A stretch of DNA of 64,000 bases from Burkholderiales bacterium Ga0077543 (GTDB taxonomy: Bacteria; Pseudomonadota; Gammaproteobacteria; Burkholderiales; Burkholderiaceae_C). Positions 44,722 to 53,966 of the stretch are shown piece by piece. The translations under genes were made by a program, and so were the position numbers. Each line of letters starts with the position of its first letter. Position 1 is the stretch's first letter. Under the pieces are notes generated by a model. It did no database searches and was not told the DNA's origin. It saw nothing but the letters and a program-made list of their open reading frames with translations. The stretch spans positions 103,960-167,959 of the forward strand of contig LNET01000025.1 in the NCBI GenBank assembly GCA_001464055.1, given 5' to 3'.

Positions 44722-46191
44722 TCAGTAGGCTGCGGCCTTGCCCGGCTGGCAGTTGTTCAGGGTGGTGCCACCCACCAGGCGCGACCAGGGGTTGCGGGCC
44801 GTCGCGCCGGTGTAGTCGGCAGGCGGAACTGGGCTGGCGATGGCGTCCAGGGCAACCAGGCCCGAAGGACCGAAGGTCTGGTTCGCGCCGTTGACGACTT
44901 CGATCGTTGCCGGGTTGGCGAAGCCGTTCTTCAGTGCGACCAGGTAGTTGGCATAACCCAGAGCAGTGGCGGTGGGCAGGTTCGAGCCCAGGCGGGTGTT
45001 CAGGGCAATGTCACCGTAGTAGGTGTACTGGCCCGAAGCGACACCCCGGTAGGTCGGCGCCACGCCGTTGGCCTTGACGAAGCGGATCTGGCCGTTCGGC
45101 TCCTGCTTGTACTCCGTCGACAGGACACCGATGGCGGCACGGCCTTCGGCCTGATGCTTGTTCATGCAGGTGAGGACCTGGTTACTGCCGCTGTTGTTGA
45201 CCACGTAGTTGCCGGCCACGCACAGGCTGTTGGCAGCCGTGTTGTCCGCGGCATTGGGGCCGCTGACGAACTGGTCCACGTCCGACTGGCACTGGCGGCC
45301 ACCCGGGCTGCTGTTGGTGGTGCGGGCGATCAGCGCTTCGAAGGTCTTCTGCGTGCCCGAGGTGCTGACGCGGCGGGCGACATAGACCTCGTCGTCGGCC
45401 AGGTTGGTTTGCTGTCCGAGGACAGCCGACCAGGTCTGCTGCTGCTGGGTGTACAGACTGGTGATCTGCGCTTGCGACAGCGTCGGCATGTTGGCTTCGC
45501 TCAGCGAACCCACCACCAGGCCTTGCAGTCGCTGGAGTTCTTCGAACACATTCCTGGTCACAGGGATGCCGAAGATCACGGAGGCCAGCGATTCGGACTG
45601 CAGGTTGTTGTAGGCCGCCGGGCCACCGAAGAACTGCGGCTCGACATCGGAAACGCCGATGTAGGAAACGCCCAGGCTGGTGTTGAGACCGTTGTTGAAG
45701 GCGCCGGTGCACAGCGTGTCGACGAAGGAGGGCAGCGGACCGGTGCCGTCCAGGTCTTGCGATGCCGTGACCGTGGCGCCTGCGCAGTTCGCGCTGATCT
45801 TGGACAGGTCCAGGAAGGGGATCGGCGTCGCGAAGTTGACGTTTTGCACGCCGCCGCCCGAGCCGCCTTGCGAGAACTTGTAGAAGGCCAGCTTGGTCTT
45901 GCCCGCTGGCGCGGTCAGGCGGGTCGGGTCGATGTTGCAGAACAGCACGGCGTTGTTCGAGATCGAGTAACGCGAGATCTGGTTGCCGGGACCGGTGCGG
46001 CACAGGCGCAGCGCCGCGGCGAAGAAGCCGGGGTCGACGGCGGTGGCGCCCGAAGTGCGGATGTTCAGCGTGTCGCCAACGAACTCAGAAGGGTTGGTGT
46101 AGTCGGTGGCGGGCAGCGCAAGCACGGGGCCGGCAAACGCAGCGCACAGGCCGGTGACGGCCAGGGAGATTTTGTTCAGTTTCATGGTCAA
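44722..46191 (-). CDS. secreted PstS-like substrate-binding-fold protein
   Basis: 489 residues with a signal peptide (MTMKLNKISLAVTGLCAAFAGPVLA). The mature start DTLNIRTSGATAVDPGFFAAALRLC resembles the sugar/phosphate-binding superfamily, as in uncharacterised proteins of Burkholderiales that open with a SGA(T/S)A motif. It has several Cys (including CRTG, CNID, NCAG and NCQPG near the C-terminus), consistent with disulfides, and no transmembrane tail or CTERM motif. It lies between two VPLPA-CTERM paralogues and has its own terminator. Ligand unknown. ATG 46185 (MKLNK) is an alternative start. Confidence 0.7.
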   Translation of the reverse strand: MTMKLNKISLAVTGLCAAFAGPVLALPATDYTNPSEFVGDTLNIRTSGATAVDPGFFAAALRLCRTGPGNQISRYSISNNAVLFCNIDPTRLTAPAGKTKLAFYKFSQGGSGGGVQNVNFATPIPFLDLSKISANCAGATVTASQDLDGTGPLPSFVDTLCTGAFNNGLNTSLGVSYIGVSDVEPQFFGGPAAYNNLQSESLASVIFGIPVTRNVFEELQRLQGLVVGSLSEANMPTLSQAQITSLYTQQQQTWSAVLGQQTNLADDEVYVARRVSTSGTQKTFEALIARTTNSSPGGRQCQSDVDQFVSGPNAADNTAANSLCVAGNYVVNNSGSNQVLTCMNKHQAEGRAAIGVLSTEYKQEPNGQIRFVKANGVAPTYRGVASGQYTYYGDIALNTRLGSNLPTATALGYANYLVALKNGFANPATIEVVNGANQTFGPSGLVALDAIASPVPPADYTGATARNPWSRLVGGTTLNNCQPGKAAAY

Positions 46192-46226
46192 TCCAGGTGA
46201 AATTTGAAGGGGCTTGGGTCTGGACA

Positions 46227-46273
46227 GGCGCAGTCATGGCTGCGCCCAGCCCGCCACGCTTGTTCCGTGGCGG
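46227..46273 (-). terminator. paired hairpins downstream of a VPLPA-CTERM gene
   Basis: Two strong stems lie between the gene ending at 46299 and the gene starting at 46191: CCGCCACG (46251-46258) with CGTGGCGG (46266-46273), loop 7, and GGCGCAG (46227-46233) with CTGCGCC (46240-46246), loop 6. There is no clear T-run. They likely end or attenuate transcription, or stabilise the upstream mRNA 3' end. Confidence 0.45.
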
Positions 46274-46298
46274 TTGTTGGAGCTGGTGCGAATGGACT

Positions 46299-47153
46299 TC
46301 AGGCCTGAGCGGCGGCCTTGCGGCGGCGCACGACACCACCCACGGCCAGCAGGCCAGCGCCCATCAGCCACACGGCTGCGGGCATGGGCACCGGGGCCGC
46401 ATACGACAGGTTGCCGTTGCCAGACAGTGACAGGATGGCTGCACCCGCTGAATTGGCGAAGCTGCCGCCGAGGGCTGGTGCGCCCGAGGTGCCGCCAGTC
46501 GTGCCTGTCAGCACGCGTGCGAAGTAGAACAAGCCCACCTCCTGGCCGATCGACGCCAGGCCATCGGCGCCCAGGCCGAACAGGTTGTCGTTCGAGGTCT
46601 GGTAGGGCGCATTGATCCCGTTGATGTCGAACTGAGAAACCACGTTGCCGGTCAGGAAACCCTGGATGGAGCCGTAGTTCGATGCGCCCGTGAAGTTGCC
46701 GACCTGGCCATTGGAGGCCGTTTCAGCCAGATTGGCCGACGAGGTCACCATGCGTTGCCTGGCATTCGGGCCACCCGACAAGGTGTCGCCTGCAGCCACG
46801 TGCCAGCGAAGGTCGCTGGCGTTCGCGGTTTGCGCCGAGAACCAGGTGTTCCAGTTGGCGTCGCCAGCGAAGTTCGGGGTGTTGGTGGCATCCAGGATCA
46901 GGCCGCCTTCCGGGGTCTTGTCGCCGATCAGCATGCTGGTGGGGTTGCCGTCAGAGGCCAGGACGCCGCTGGGCAGGAAGGTGTCGATCGTGAAACCCAG
47001 ATTGCGCATGTACCAGGCCTTGTTGACCGGGTTGAACACGGTCAGCACGAAACTGCCGTTGTTCGTGTTCACCGTGGACACCTGCGCTTGCGCGCCGACT
47101 GCCAGGCTGGCCAGTGCGGCAGCGACGGCGATCATCTTGATCTCGAGTTTCAT
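46299..47153 (-). CDS. VPLPA-CTERM surface protein (exosortase substrate), paralogue
   Basis: ATG 47153 is preceded by AGGAGA and begins MKLEIKMIAVAAALASLAVGAQA. The 284-residue protein repeats the domain of 43666-44541 with minor changes, notably FVLTVFNPVNKAWYMRNLGF and NTPNFAGDANWNTWFSAQTAN. The C-terminal tail is VPMPAAVWLMGAGLLAVG followed by RRRK, a VPLPA-type sorting signal. The strong similarity of two secreted proteins flanking one PstS-like protein suggests duplication within the module. Confidence 0.9.
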   Translation of the reverse strand: MKLEIKMIAVAAALASLAVGAQAQVSTVNTNNGSFVLTVFNPVNKAWYMRNLGFTIDTFLPSGVLASDGNPTSMLIGDKTPEGGLILDATNTPNFAGDANWNTWFSAQTANASDLRWHVAAGDTLSGGPNARQRMVTSSANLAETASNGQVGNFTGASNYGSIQGFLTGNVVSQFDINGINAPYQTSNDNLFGLGADGLASIGQEVGLFYFARVLTGTTGGTSGAPALGGSFANSAGAAILSLSGNGNLSYAAPVPMPAAVWLMGAGLLAVGGVVRRRKAAAQA

Positions 47154-47215
47154 GTTCAGTTCTCTCCTGGATTGAGATACGAATTGCGTTTCTGATGTGC
47201 CCCTGGTTTCGCACT

Positions 47216-47231
47216 TGCCAGGTGCACACCA
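47216..47231 (-). promoter_or_regulatory. candidate sigma-54 promoter of the second VPLPA-CTERM gene
   Basis: On the minus strand TGGTGTGCACCTGGCA keeps the GG and GC spaced by 10 bases; the -12 block is TGGC instead of TTGC. It lies about 64 bases upstream of ATG 47153, inside a 334-base intergenic region (47154-47487) that holds no other recognisable gene. Confidence 0.42.
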
Positions 47232-47487
47232 CAAGGTGAACCCACCGACAAGCCCTGAGACCAGTCACTACCGGGTGCCGAGCTTCTGCGACCCACCGAC
47301 CTCGGAAACTGTAGACATTCACTGTGTCGGCTTGGCATACCGGCTGGCGTGGAACTGGTCATTTCTACCCAGGTACCTACCCCCCGATTACAGGGTGCCG
47401 CGCCAACCCGTTGAACCCCTTTTCCAATCTAACGACGCTCCGTGACGGTTTCTTCCTGCAAGTCGTCGGGGTCATGAGTCGAATGGA

Positions 47488-49806
47488 CTAGGTCGGCACA
47501 GATTCCGGTCGGGATGGCTGCTGGGCTTCGGCCTGACCGGTTCCCACCGCATCGAAGGCCTGCAGCAGCAGCGACTCGAAACATTGGGTAAAGCCGGCCT
47601 CGTCGAACAAGGGTGAGGCTTTCAGCTGGCCGCGGGCTTGGGCGCGCCAGTGCTTCAGCGCCGTGGTGTCGCGGGCCAGCTGCTCGGCAACAGCGACATA
47701 GGCGTCGTCGTCGGGGCACACCCATTCGGGCTTGCCGATGCCCAGCAGGATGGACGCGCCCATGCGCGACGTGTGGGTGCGGCCATGCCGGGTGACCACG
47801 GGCACGCCCATCCACAAGGCCTCGCAGGTGGTGGTGGCACCGTTGTACGGAAATGGGTCCAGCGCCACATCGACCTCGTTGTAGGTGTCCAGGTGGCTGC
47901 TCTTGCTGGCGTTCCAGGGCTGCAGGCGCAAACGCTCTGCAGCCACGCCTTGCCTGGCCATGAACTCTTCGATGTTGCGGCGGTTCGCCGGCTGCGCCAT
48001 CGATGACGACTTCAGCAGCAGGCGCGAGCCGGGCACGGCCAGCATCACCCGCGCCCAGAGTTCCAGCGTGTGGTCGCTGAGCTTGGCGATGTTGTTGAAC
48101 GAACCGAAGGTCACGTGGCCCGCAGCGGCTGCCGGCACCGGCCCGATGGCCGGTTCTTCGTCGGGCCGGTAGCAGAACATGCTGCGCGGCAGGTGCAGAG
48201 GATGTTCGGCAGCCAGTGCGGGCATGTCGCCGGGGTCGATGACGCTGTCGGTGATGCGGAAGTGGTTGGCCAGCACGCCACTGGTGGTGGGGTAGCCCAA
48301 GTAGGACAGCTGCACCGGCGCCGCGCCCAGGGCAAACATCGACACCCGCGAATGCGAGGTATGGCCCGACAGGTCGATCAGGACGTCGATGCCGTCGTCC
48401 TGAACCCGCCTTTTCAGGGCTTCGTCCGACAGGCCTTCGCAGTCCACCCATCGGTGGCCGAAGGCCTTGAAGCGCTGGGTGACGGAATCACCCCAGCCGA
48501 GGTTGTTGTACAGGGTGATGTCGAAACGGCTCTTGTCGTGCTTCTCCAGCAGCCCGCTGATGAAGTAGGACACCGAGTGGCGCACGAAGTCGCCCGAGAC
48601 ATAACCCACGCGCAAGGCCCGCCCGGGCGGGCGCGGCCGCCAGGGTGCGGGCGTGCCAGCCACAGGCTGCACGCGGCGGCCGAAGTCGGCGTGCAGCGCG
48701 AAGATGTCCTGCGGGTCTTCAAGCAGGTAATTGGCACCCAGCAGCAGCGTGGGGTAAAGCGCAGCCCTGCCCGCCGAAAGCTCGACGGCGCGCCGGCAGT
48801 ACGCCAGCGACTCTTCCAGCCGCCTGGACTGCATCAGCGTGCTGCCAATCTGCATCAGCGCAAAGGGGTCCAGGTCCAGTGCCGCGGCCTTTTCGGCTAG
48901 CGACAGGGCTTCATCGGTCTCACCCAGGCGGGTCAGCAACGCGGCCAGCGCGCGCATCACGGGTGCATTGGGCGGGTTGATGTCCAGCCACTTCTCGTAG
49001 GCTGCACGCGCCAGCGCGGTGTCGCCCAGCGCACGCAGGCTGCCGCCCAGGTGCAGGCAGGATTCGACGTCGGCGGGGTCGAGCGACAAGGCCATGTTGA
49101 AGGCTTCTGCCGCGGCCAGCCTTTGTTGCGCACGGACCAGCAGCACGCCCTGGTTGCGCCGCAGCACGGCGTTGTGCGGCTCCAGCGCCACCGCCTGGGC
49201 CTGGGCCTGCAGCACCTCGGCCGGCGGCTGCCCGTCTGCGGGTTGATCGGCGGCCTGGGCCGCACGCAGGGCCAGTGCGTTGGCGCGGTTGGCGTGGGCC
49301 ACCGCATAGCCGGGCGCCAGCTGCAGGGCCTGGTCGTACAGCGTGATGGCCGCATCGGCGTCGCCGCGGCCTTTCAGGACGATGCCCAGGCTGACCATGG
49401 CTTCGACATAGTCGGGCTTGATTTGCAGGGCCTGACGGTAGGCTGATTCGGCCGCGCTCAGGTCGCCGGCAGCCTTGTGGCAACGGCCAAGAGTGAACTG
49501 GTAGCGGGCGTCGTTGCCGTTGCCGTACACCGCGCGGCGCGCATGGATCAGGGCTGCGCTGCCTTCGCCTTTCATCAGCGTGCCGATGGCCAGAAGATAC
49601 TGGGCTTCGGCATGCAGAAGAGGGGGCGCCAGCACCTGCTCCAGCAGCGCCGCTGCTTGGACGTGCTGGCCCTGTTTCAGCAGGTTCTCGGCCTGCCCCA
49701 GCCGCGCCATTGACAGCGAGACTCCGTCCCGGGCCGCGGTGCTGCCGCCGGCGGGGGGGGTGGCCAGATTGCCCTGTTCAGGTCGTTTGTCGGTGGTATT
49801 GGTCAT
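47488..49806 (-). CDS. TPR-containing SPINDLY/OGT-like GT41 glycosyltransferase
   Basis: 772 residues. TPR repeats cover about 35-340 (AESAYRQALQIKPDYVEAMVSLGIVL, AITLYDQALQLAPGYAVAHANRANAL, then a longer linker). The GT41 catalytic half (about 385-755) has LRVGYVSGDFVRHSVSYF, with the His that GT41-1 lacks, then VQLSYLGYPTTSGV and LDPFPYNGATTTCEALWMGVPVVTRHG. Asn/Ser/Thr glycosylation of secreted proteins is the expected reaction. Its 5' coding region contains an eight-C run (plus strand G at 49753-49760). It may glycosylate VPLPA-CTERM proteins, but position alone supports this. Confidence 0.9.
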   Translation of the reverse strand: MTNTTDKRPEQGNLATPPAGGSTAARDGVSLSMARLGQAENLLKQGQHVQAAALLEQVLAPPLLHAEAQYLLAIGTLMKGEGSAALIHARRAVYGNGNDARYQFTLGRCHKAAGDLSAAESAYRQALQIKPDYVEAMVSLGIVLKGRGDADAAITLYDQALQLAPGYAVAHANRANALALRAAQAADQPADGQPPAEVLQAQAQAVALEPHNAVLRRNQGVLLVRAQQRLAAAEAFNMALSLDPADVESCLHLGGSLRALGDTALARAAYEKWLDINPPNAPVMRALAALLTRLGETDEALSLAEKAAALDLDPFALMQIGSTLMQSRRLEESLAYCRRAVELSAGRAALYPTLLLGANYLLEDPQDIFALHADFGRRVQPVAGTPAPWRPRPPGRALRVGYVSGDFVRHSVSYFISGLLEKHDKSRFDITLYNNLGWGDSVTQRFKAFGHRWVDCEGLSDEALKRRVQDDGIDVLIDLSGHTSHSRVSMFALGAAPVQLSYLGYPTTSGVLANHFRITDSVIDPGDMPALAAEHPLHLPRSMFCYRPDEEPAIGPVPAAAAGHVTFGSFNNIAKLSDHTLELWARVMLAVPGSRLLLKSSSMAQPANRRNIEEFMARQGVAAERLRLQPWNASKSSHLDTYNEVDVALDPFPYNGATTTCEALWMGVPVVTRHGRTHTSRMGASILLGIGKPEWVCPDDDAYVAVAEQLARDTTALKHWRAQARGQLKASPLFDEAGFTQCFESLLLQAFDAVGTGQAEAQQPSRPESVPT
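49753..49760. repeat. homopolymer tract of eight G (C on the coding strand)
   Basis: The tract lies at about codons 16-18 of the glycosyltransferase at 47488-49806 (ACC-CCC-CCC-GCC context). Slippage by one base would shift the frame near the N-terminus; an in-frame ATG at codon 33 might allow re-initiation. Confidence 0.7.
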
Positions 49807-49831
49807 GTCTCGAAGAGCGCTGCGCCGAACC

Positions 49832-52270
49832 TCAACCCTGGTCCAGCAGGGCGCGGGCTTCTTCGATGCGGGGCAACACGGCCTTGCTGTCGATGGCGCG
49901 CTGGATGAACTGCCGGCCTCGGGTTTCGTTGCCGGTTTTCACCAGGGCCTTGCCCAGGTGCAGCTGCAGCAAGGGCGAATCCGAAGACAGCGCCACCGCC
50001 TGTTCCAGAAGCGGCACGGCCTTGTCGTATTGACCGAGCCGGTAGTGGATCCAGCCCAGGCTGTCCAGATGACTGGGATTGCGTGAAAGAGCCAGCCGGC
50101 CTGCCAGGGCCAGTGCCCGTTCGGTGCTGGCCTGGTCGCCCTTGACCTCGGCCAGCAGGTAGGCCAGGTTGTTGAGCACGGTGTCGTCATCGGGGTGGCG
50201 CAGGCGCAGCTGTTCGTACAGCGCGATGGCTTCGTCGTAACGCTTGAGCCGGGTCAGCCAGTCTGCCCGCGCCATGGGCAGTGACAGGTCGGAAGGCTGG
50301 ACCTGCTCGCCTTCGGCCAGCACCCGCAAGGCGCCTTCGGTGTCACCCTTGCTGCCCAGCGCCCGGGCCAGGTTGACATACCCGGTGGCCAAAACTGGGG
50401 CCTTGTCGATGATGGCGCGGAACGCGGCTTCGGCGCCGGTCGTGTCGCCCCGGCTCAGGGCAATCTCGCCGCCCAGTTGCAGATGCAGCACGGCATGGGC
50501 GGGGTCGGACCGGGTTCGTGCCCGCACCCGCGCCAGGGCTTCGTCGCTGCGCTTCAGCCCGATGAGCAGGCTCACGGCCGCGACATAGGGCGTCACGTCC
50601 TCGGGCGCGGCTGCGGCACCGGCGTCGTATTCCTTCAGCGCCAGGTTGAACTTCCTCTGTGCCGTGTGCAGCTGCCCCAGGCGCACATAGGCCAGCGCTT
50701 CGTTCGGCTGCCTGGCCTTCAGTTGCTGCAGCGTTCTTTCGGCCAAGGCGAAGTTCTTCTGCGACTGCGCCAACTTCGCCTTCAGTTCGTACAGGCGGGT
50801 GGCCTGGGGCATGGCCTTGATCGCGCTGTCGAGCTCTGCATGGGCCGACTGGAAGTCACCGACATCGGCCAGGTCTGCGGCGACCAAGGCACGCAGCTTG
50901 GGGTCTTGGGGACGGGCCTTCGCGGCGTCGGCCACGGCTTCGCGGGCCAGTGGCGCCTGCCCGGCAGCGCGCAGCGCCTGGGCCAGCAACTGCACCACGT
51001 CGAGCGAGCCAGGCTGGTCGCGCAGCGCGGCGCGCAGATCGACGACGGCGTCGTTCGGGTTGCCGGCCATCAGGTGCAGACGGCTTCTCAGCACCAGTGC
51101 CGCGTTGTCGCGTGGGTTGGCCTGCAACACCTGGGCCAGGAGGCTGCGCGCTTCGTCATGCTGGCCCGCTGCCAGGCGGTAGGCGGCCAGCTGGGTCTGC
51201 GCCGCCAGCGTGGCCGAGGCGTCGTTGCTCAGGTCGACGATCTCGGCCAGCACGGCCTGGGCCTCGGCCGGCCGGCTGGTGTTGCGGTAAAGGCTGGCCA
51301 GACCGAAGCGCAGTGCCATGTCGCGGGGCTTGTCGTCAATGGCAGCCAGATAGGCTTTCTCGGCCACCGCCACCCCCCGCACCGTGAGCAGGAAGTCGAG
51401 CAAGGCCAGCCTGCGCTGGCCGTCGTCGGGCTCGGCCTGAACGGCTGCCCGCATCACGGCTTCGGCCGGGTCGGGTTCCTTGCGGTTCAGGTGAAAGCGC
51501 GCCCAGGCCAGCCAGAGTTCGTCGTCACGCGGGGCTGCAGCGGTGGCCCGTTCGAACAGGCCCACGGCCTTGCTGGCCAGGGCGGCGTTCTGGCCGTTGG
51601 CCGACACCATTTCCACCGCCGCCTGCAGCAGGCCCTGGTGTTGCGGGTAGCGCTTCAGACCCGCTTCGATCACGGCCAGGGCCTGCGGCCATTCGCGTTC
51701 ACCGGCGTGTATGCCTGCCAGCACCAGGCTGGCTTCAGCAGGCGCCTTGTCGCCTTCGGCCAGCACCTGGCGCAGCAGCTTCTGGGCCTCGGGCTTCTTG
51801 CCGCTGGCAAACAGCAGGGCCGCCTGAAGCGCGCGTGCCTTGGGGTGGGTGGCATCTGCGGCCAGCGCTTCGTTCACTTTCTGCTCGGCCTTCGGAATGT
51901 CGCCCACCAGCAGGAAGATGCGCGCCAGCGCCACCTTGGCTTCGAGCAGGTCGGGCTGGAGTTCCAGCGCCTTGCTGTAGGCGCCGTAGGCGCGCTGGAT
52001 GTCGCGCTGGGCCTCGCTGATCTGGGCGCTGATGAGGAAGGCTGCTGCGTTCTTCGGGTCGATCTGAAGCACGTTGCGTACTTCGATGTTGGCCTTGTCC
52101 AGGTCGCCCAGGCGCACGAACTCCGCGCCTTTCTCCAGGCCCGAAGCGATGCGGCTTTCCTTGCTGCCGCTGCAGGCCGCCAGCACGACCAGGGCGCCAA
52201 TGGCCAGGGTGCGGCCGAGCCATCGGGCCAGGCCTGCGGGGCGGGCTTGCGCTGCGTGAGGTGGGGTCAT
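49832..52270 (-). CDS. prsT: PrsT-like TPR lipoprotein of the exosortase system
   Basis: From ATG 52270 (812 residues) the signal peptide ends in LVVLAAC/SGS, a good lipobox (Cys near residue 33). Almost the entire mature protein is TPR-type helical repeats (for example VALARIFLLVGDIPKAEQKVNEAL; LAYVRLGQLHTAQRKFNLALKEYDAG; LGWIHYRLGQYDKAVPLLEQAV). This matches the large TPR proteins called PrsT that accompany PEP-CTERM/exosortase systems. It starts next to the XrtD stop, so it is translated with the exosortase. Its role is probably periplasmic scaffolding for sorted proteins or polymer. Confidence 0.85.
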   Translation of the reverse strand: MTPPHAAQARPAGLARWLGRTLAIGALVVLAACSGSKESRIASGLEKGAEFVRLGDLDKANIEVRNVLQIDPKNAAAFLISAQISEAQRDIQRAYGAYSKALELQPDLLEAKVALARIFLLVGDIPKAEQKVNEALAADATHPKARALQAALLFASGKKPEAQKLLRQVLAEGDKAPAEASLVLAGIHAGEREWPQALAVIEAGLKRYPQHQGLLQAAVEMVSANGQNAALASKAVGLFERATAAAPRDDELWLAWARFHLNRKEPDPAEAVMRAAVQAEPDDGQRRLALLDFLLTVRGVAVAEKAYLAAIDDKPRDMALRFGLASLYRNTSRPAEAQAVLAEIVDLSNDASATLAAQTQLAAYRLAAGQHDEARSLLAQVLQANPRDNAALVLRSRLHLMAGNPNDAVVDLRAALRDQPGSLDVVQLLAQALRAAGQAPLAREAVADAAKARPQDPKLRALVAADLADVGDFQSAHAELDSAIKAMPQATRLYELKAKLAQSQKNFALAERTLQQLKARQPNEALAYVRLGQLHTAQRKFNLALKEYDAGAAAAPEDVTPYVAAVSLLIGLKRSDEALARVRARTRSDPAHAVLHLQLGGEIALSRGDTTGAEAAFRAIIDKAPVLATGYVNLARALGSKGDTEGALRVLAEGEQVQPSDLSLPMARADWLTRLKRYDEAIALYEQLRLRHPDDDTVLNNLAYLLAEVKGDQASTERALALAGRLALSRNPSHLDSLGWIHYRLGQYDKAVPLLEQAVALSSDSPLLQLHLGKALVKTGNETRGRQFIQRAIDSKAVLPRIEEARALLDQG

Positions 52271-52271
52271 T

Positions 52272-53966
52272 TCAGTCGGGAACATAGGCGGGCAGCAAGG
52301 GCTGCACCGTGGCCAGAAAGTCGGTGAGGCGGCGGTCGGCGCCTTGCATGTCTTCGTCGCGCGCCAGCGGCGTGATCAGGCGGACCAGGGCGCCGTCGCT
52401 GCGGTTCATGGTGATGCCGTCGCTGAGAATGAACCACTTGACTTCGAATTCGTCGGTGAGCTCGCGGCCGCGGCCACGAAACCAGTAGTACACGAGCTGA
52501 CGGCTTTCGCCTTGCTGGATGACGACCCGGTTCACCCGCAGGGGTGCAGGTGGCGCACCGGCAGCCGCTGGCAAGGGCACTTCCACCGTTTTCAGGTCGG
52601 TCATGACCCAGCCGCCGCCGGGCAGGCAGGTGCGCGGCGAATGGGTCGAGCCGCCGCCGCTCTGGCTGGCGTAATAGGCGGTGTAGAAGTTCACCGGCGG
52701 CTCGTCGCCGCGGCGGTAGTTGGCCATGTGGTAATCGTCCAGCGCCAGGATCGCCAGAACGTCGGCTTCGATGCGCTCGCCCTGGCCCTGCCAGCCACCG
52801 GGAAGCGCCATCGGAAATGCGGCGAAAGACTGGCGTGCCGGCGGTGACTGCTCGCGTTCCGGTGCCACCAGCAGGGTCAGGCACACGGCGGCCAGCGCGC
52901 CGGCGGCGGCCCAGGCTGGCGCCGGTGCCGGCCGTTTGGCAACTGCCGTGCCCGGCGCCAGCGGGGTGGGCGGGTCCATGCCGAACACGGTGCGCAGCGG
53001 CTGGCCGTTGCGGCCCCAGCGCGCCAGCAGGGCCATCTCGCCGACCAGCAGCGCCAGGCAGATCATGAACATGAACCAGCCCTCGAAGTCGTGCAGGATG
53101 CCTTCGGCCATTTCACGGCCCCAGTACTCCACCGTCACCCCGATGAGGCCGATGCGCAGGCTGTTGATGACGATCGTCAGGGGCACCGTGCTCAGCACGA
53201 TCACCGCGCGTTTCCACCAGGCACCGTGGAAGAAATAGGCCGCCAGCAGACCCAGCACCATCAGCGGGAACAGGTAGCGAAGCCCGCTGCAGGCCTCGAC
53301 GACCTGCAGCTTCATGGTTCCCAGGTCGATGACGTTGCCTTCCAGGTGCACGCTGATGCCGAACAGCCTGATCAGCGAAACGCCCCATTGCGAAGAGACG
53401 AGTTGCAGCTGGTGAGACAGCTCCAGCAGCAGGAACTGCGGCAGCGGGATCATCAGCACCAGGAAGGCCAGCGGCACGGCGATGAGCCGCGTGCCGCGCC
53501 AGCCGATGGCGCAGACGGCCACGCCGAACACCGCCACCACGAAGCCGTATTGGCCGATCAGCCGGATGGCGCTCAGGTGTCCGGCGGCCAGCAGCAGCAG
53601 CGCCAGCGCGATCAGGGCCAGCCCGCCCCACTGGCCTTGCAGACGGTGCTCGCGCAGCACGTCGGCCTTCTGCCAGATCAGGAAGGCAGAGATGATGGGG
53701 ACAAAGTAACCGTAGCTGTATTCCTCGACCGCGCCCCAGGTGTCGATCATGAAGTGCAGGGCGTCGAAGAAAGCCCCGAGCAAGGCCAGGCCCGCCGCCC
53801 CGATGGCCAGCCAGTGCATGGAACCCGACTTCCAGACCGGCGTCGACGGAGAGGCGCCCAGGACAGTTGACATGGTTGAGAACATTGCTGGGCCCATTGC
53901 CAGAACGGATGGGCCAGATGCCGGGAGAGACCCCGCTCTCCTGTTTGAATGAGCGCGCTTGAACAT
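52272..53966 (-). CDS. xrtD: exosortase D fused to EpsI (VPLPA-CTERM type)
   Basis: 564 residues with about eight N-terminal transmembrane helices and the exosortase catalytic triad: Cys226 (VVEACSGLRYLFPL), Arg271 (INSLRIGLIGV) and His292 (ILHDFEGWF). The C-terminal region (about 370-564) is an EpsI/DUF3485 domain with the signature THSPRTCLPGGGW at 441-453 and EFEVKWFILSDGI. Fusion of exosortase to EpsI is typical of XrtD, which sorts VPLPA-CTERM proteins; two such substrates are encoded within 12 kb. The start may be an internal ATG (residues 24-31) rather than 53966. Confidence 0.93.
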   Translation of the reverse strand: MFKRAHSNRRAGSLPASGPSVLAMGPAMFSTMSTVLGASPSTPVWKSGSMHWLAIGAAGLALLGAFFDALHFMIDTWGAVEEYSYGYFVPIISAFLIWQKADVLREHRLQGQWGGLALIALALLLLAAGHLSAIRLIGQYGFVVAVFGVAVCAIGWRGTRLIAVPLAFLVLMIPLPQFLLLELSHQLQLVSSQWGVSLIRLFGISVHLEGNVIDLGTMKLQVVEACSGLRYLFPLMVLGLLAAYFFHGAWWKRAVIVLSTVPLTIVINSLRIGLIGVTVEYWGREMAEGILHDFEGWFMFMICLALLVGEMALLARWGRNGQPLRTVFGMDPPTPLAPGTAVAKRPAPAPAWAAAGALAAVCLTLLVAPEREQSPPARQSFAAFPMALPGGWQGQGERIEADVLAILALDDYHMANYRRGDEPPVNFYTAYYASQSGGGSTHSPRTCLPGGGWVMTDLKTVEVPLPAAAGAPPAPLRVNRVVIQQGESRQLVYYWFRGRGRELTDEFEVKWFILSDGITMNRSDGALVRLITPLARDEDMQGADRRLTDFLATVQPLLPAYVPD

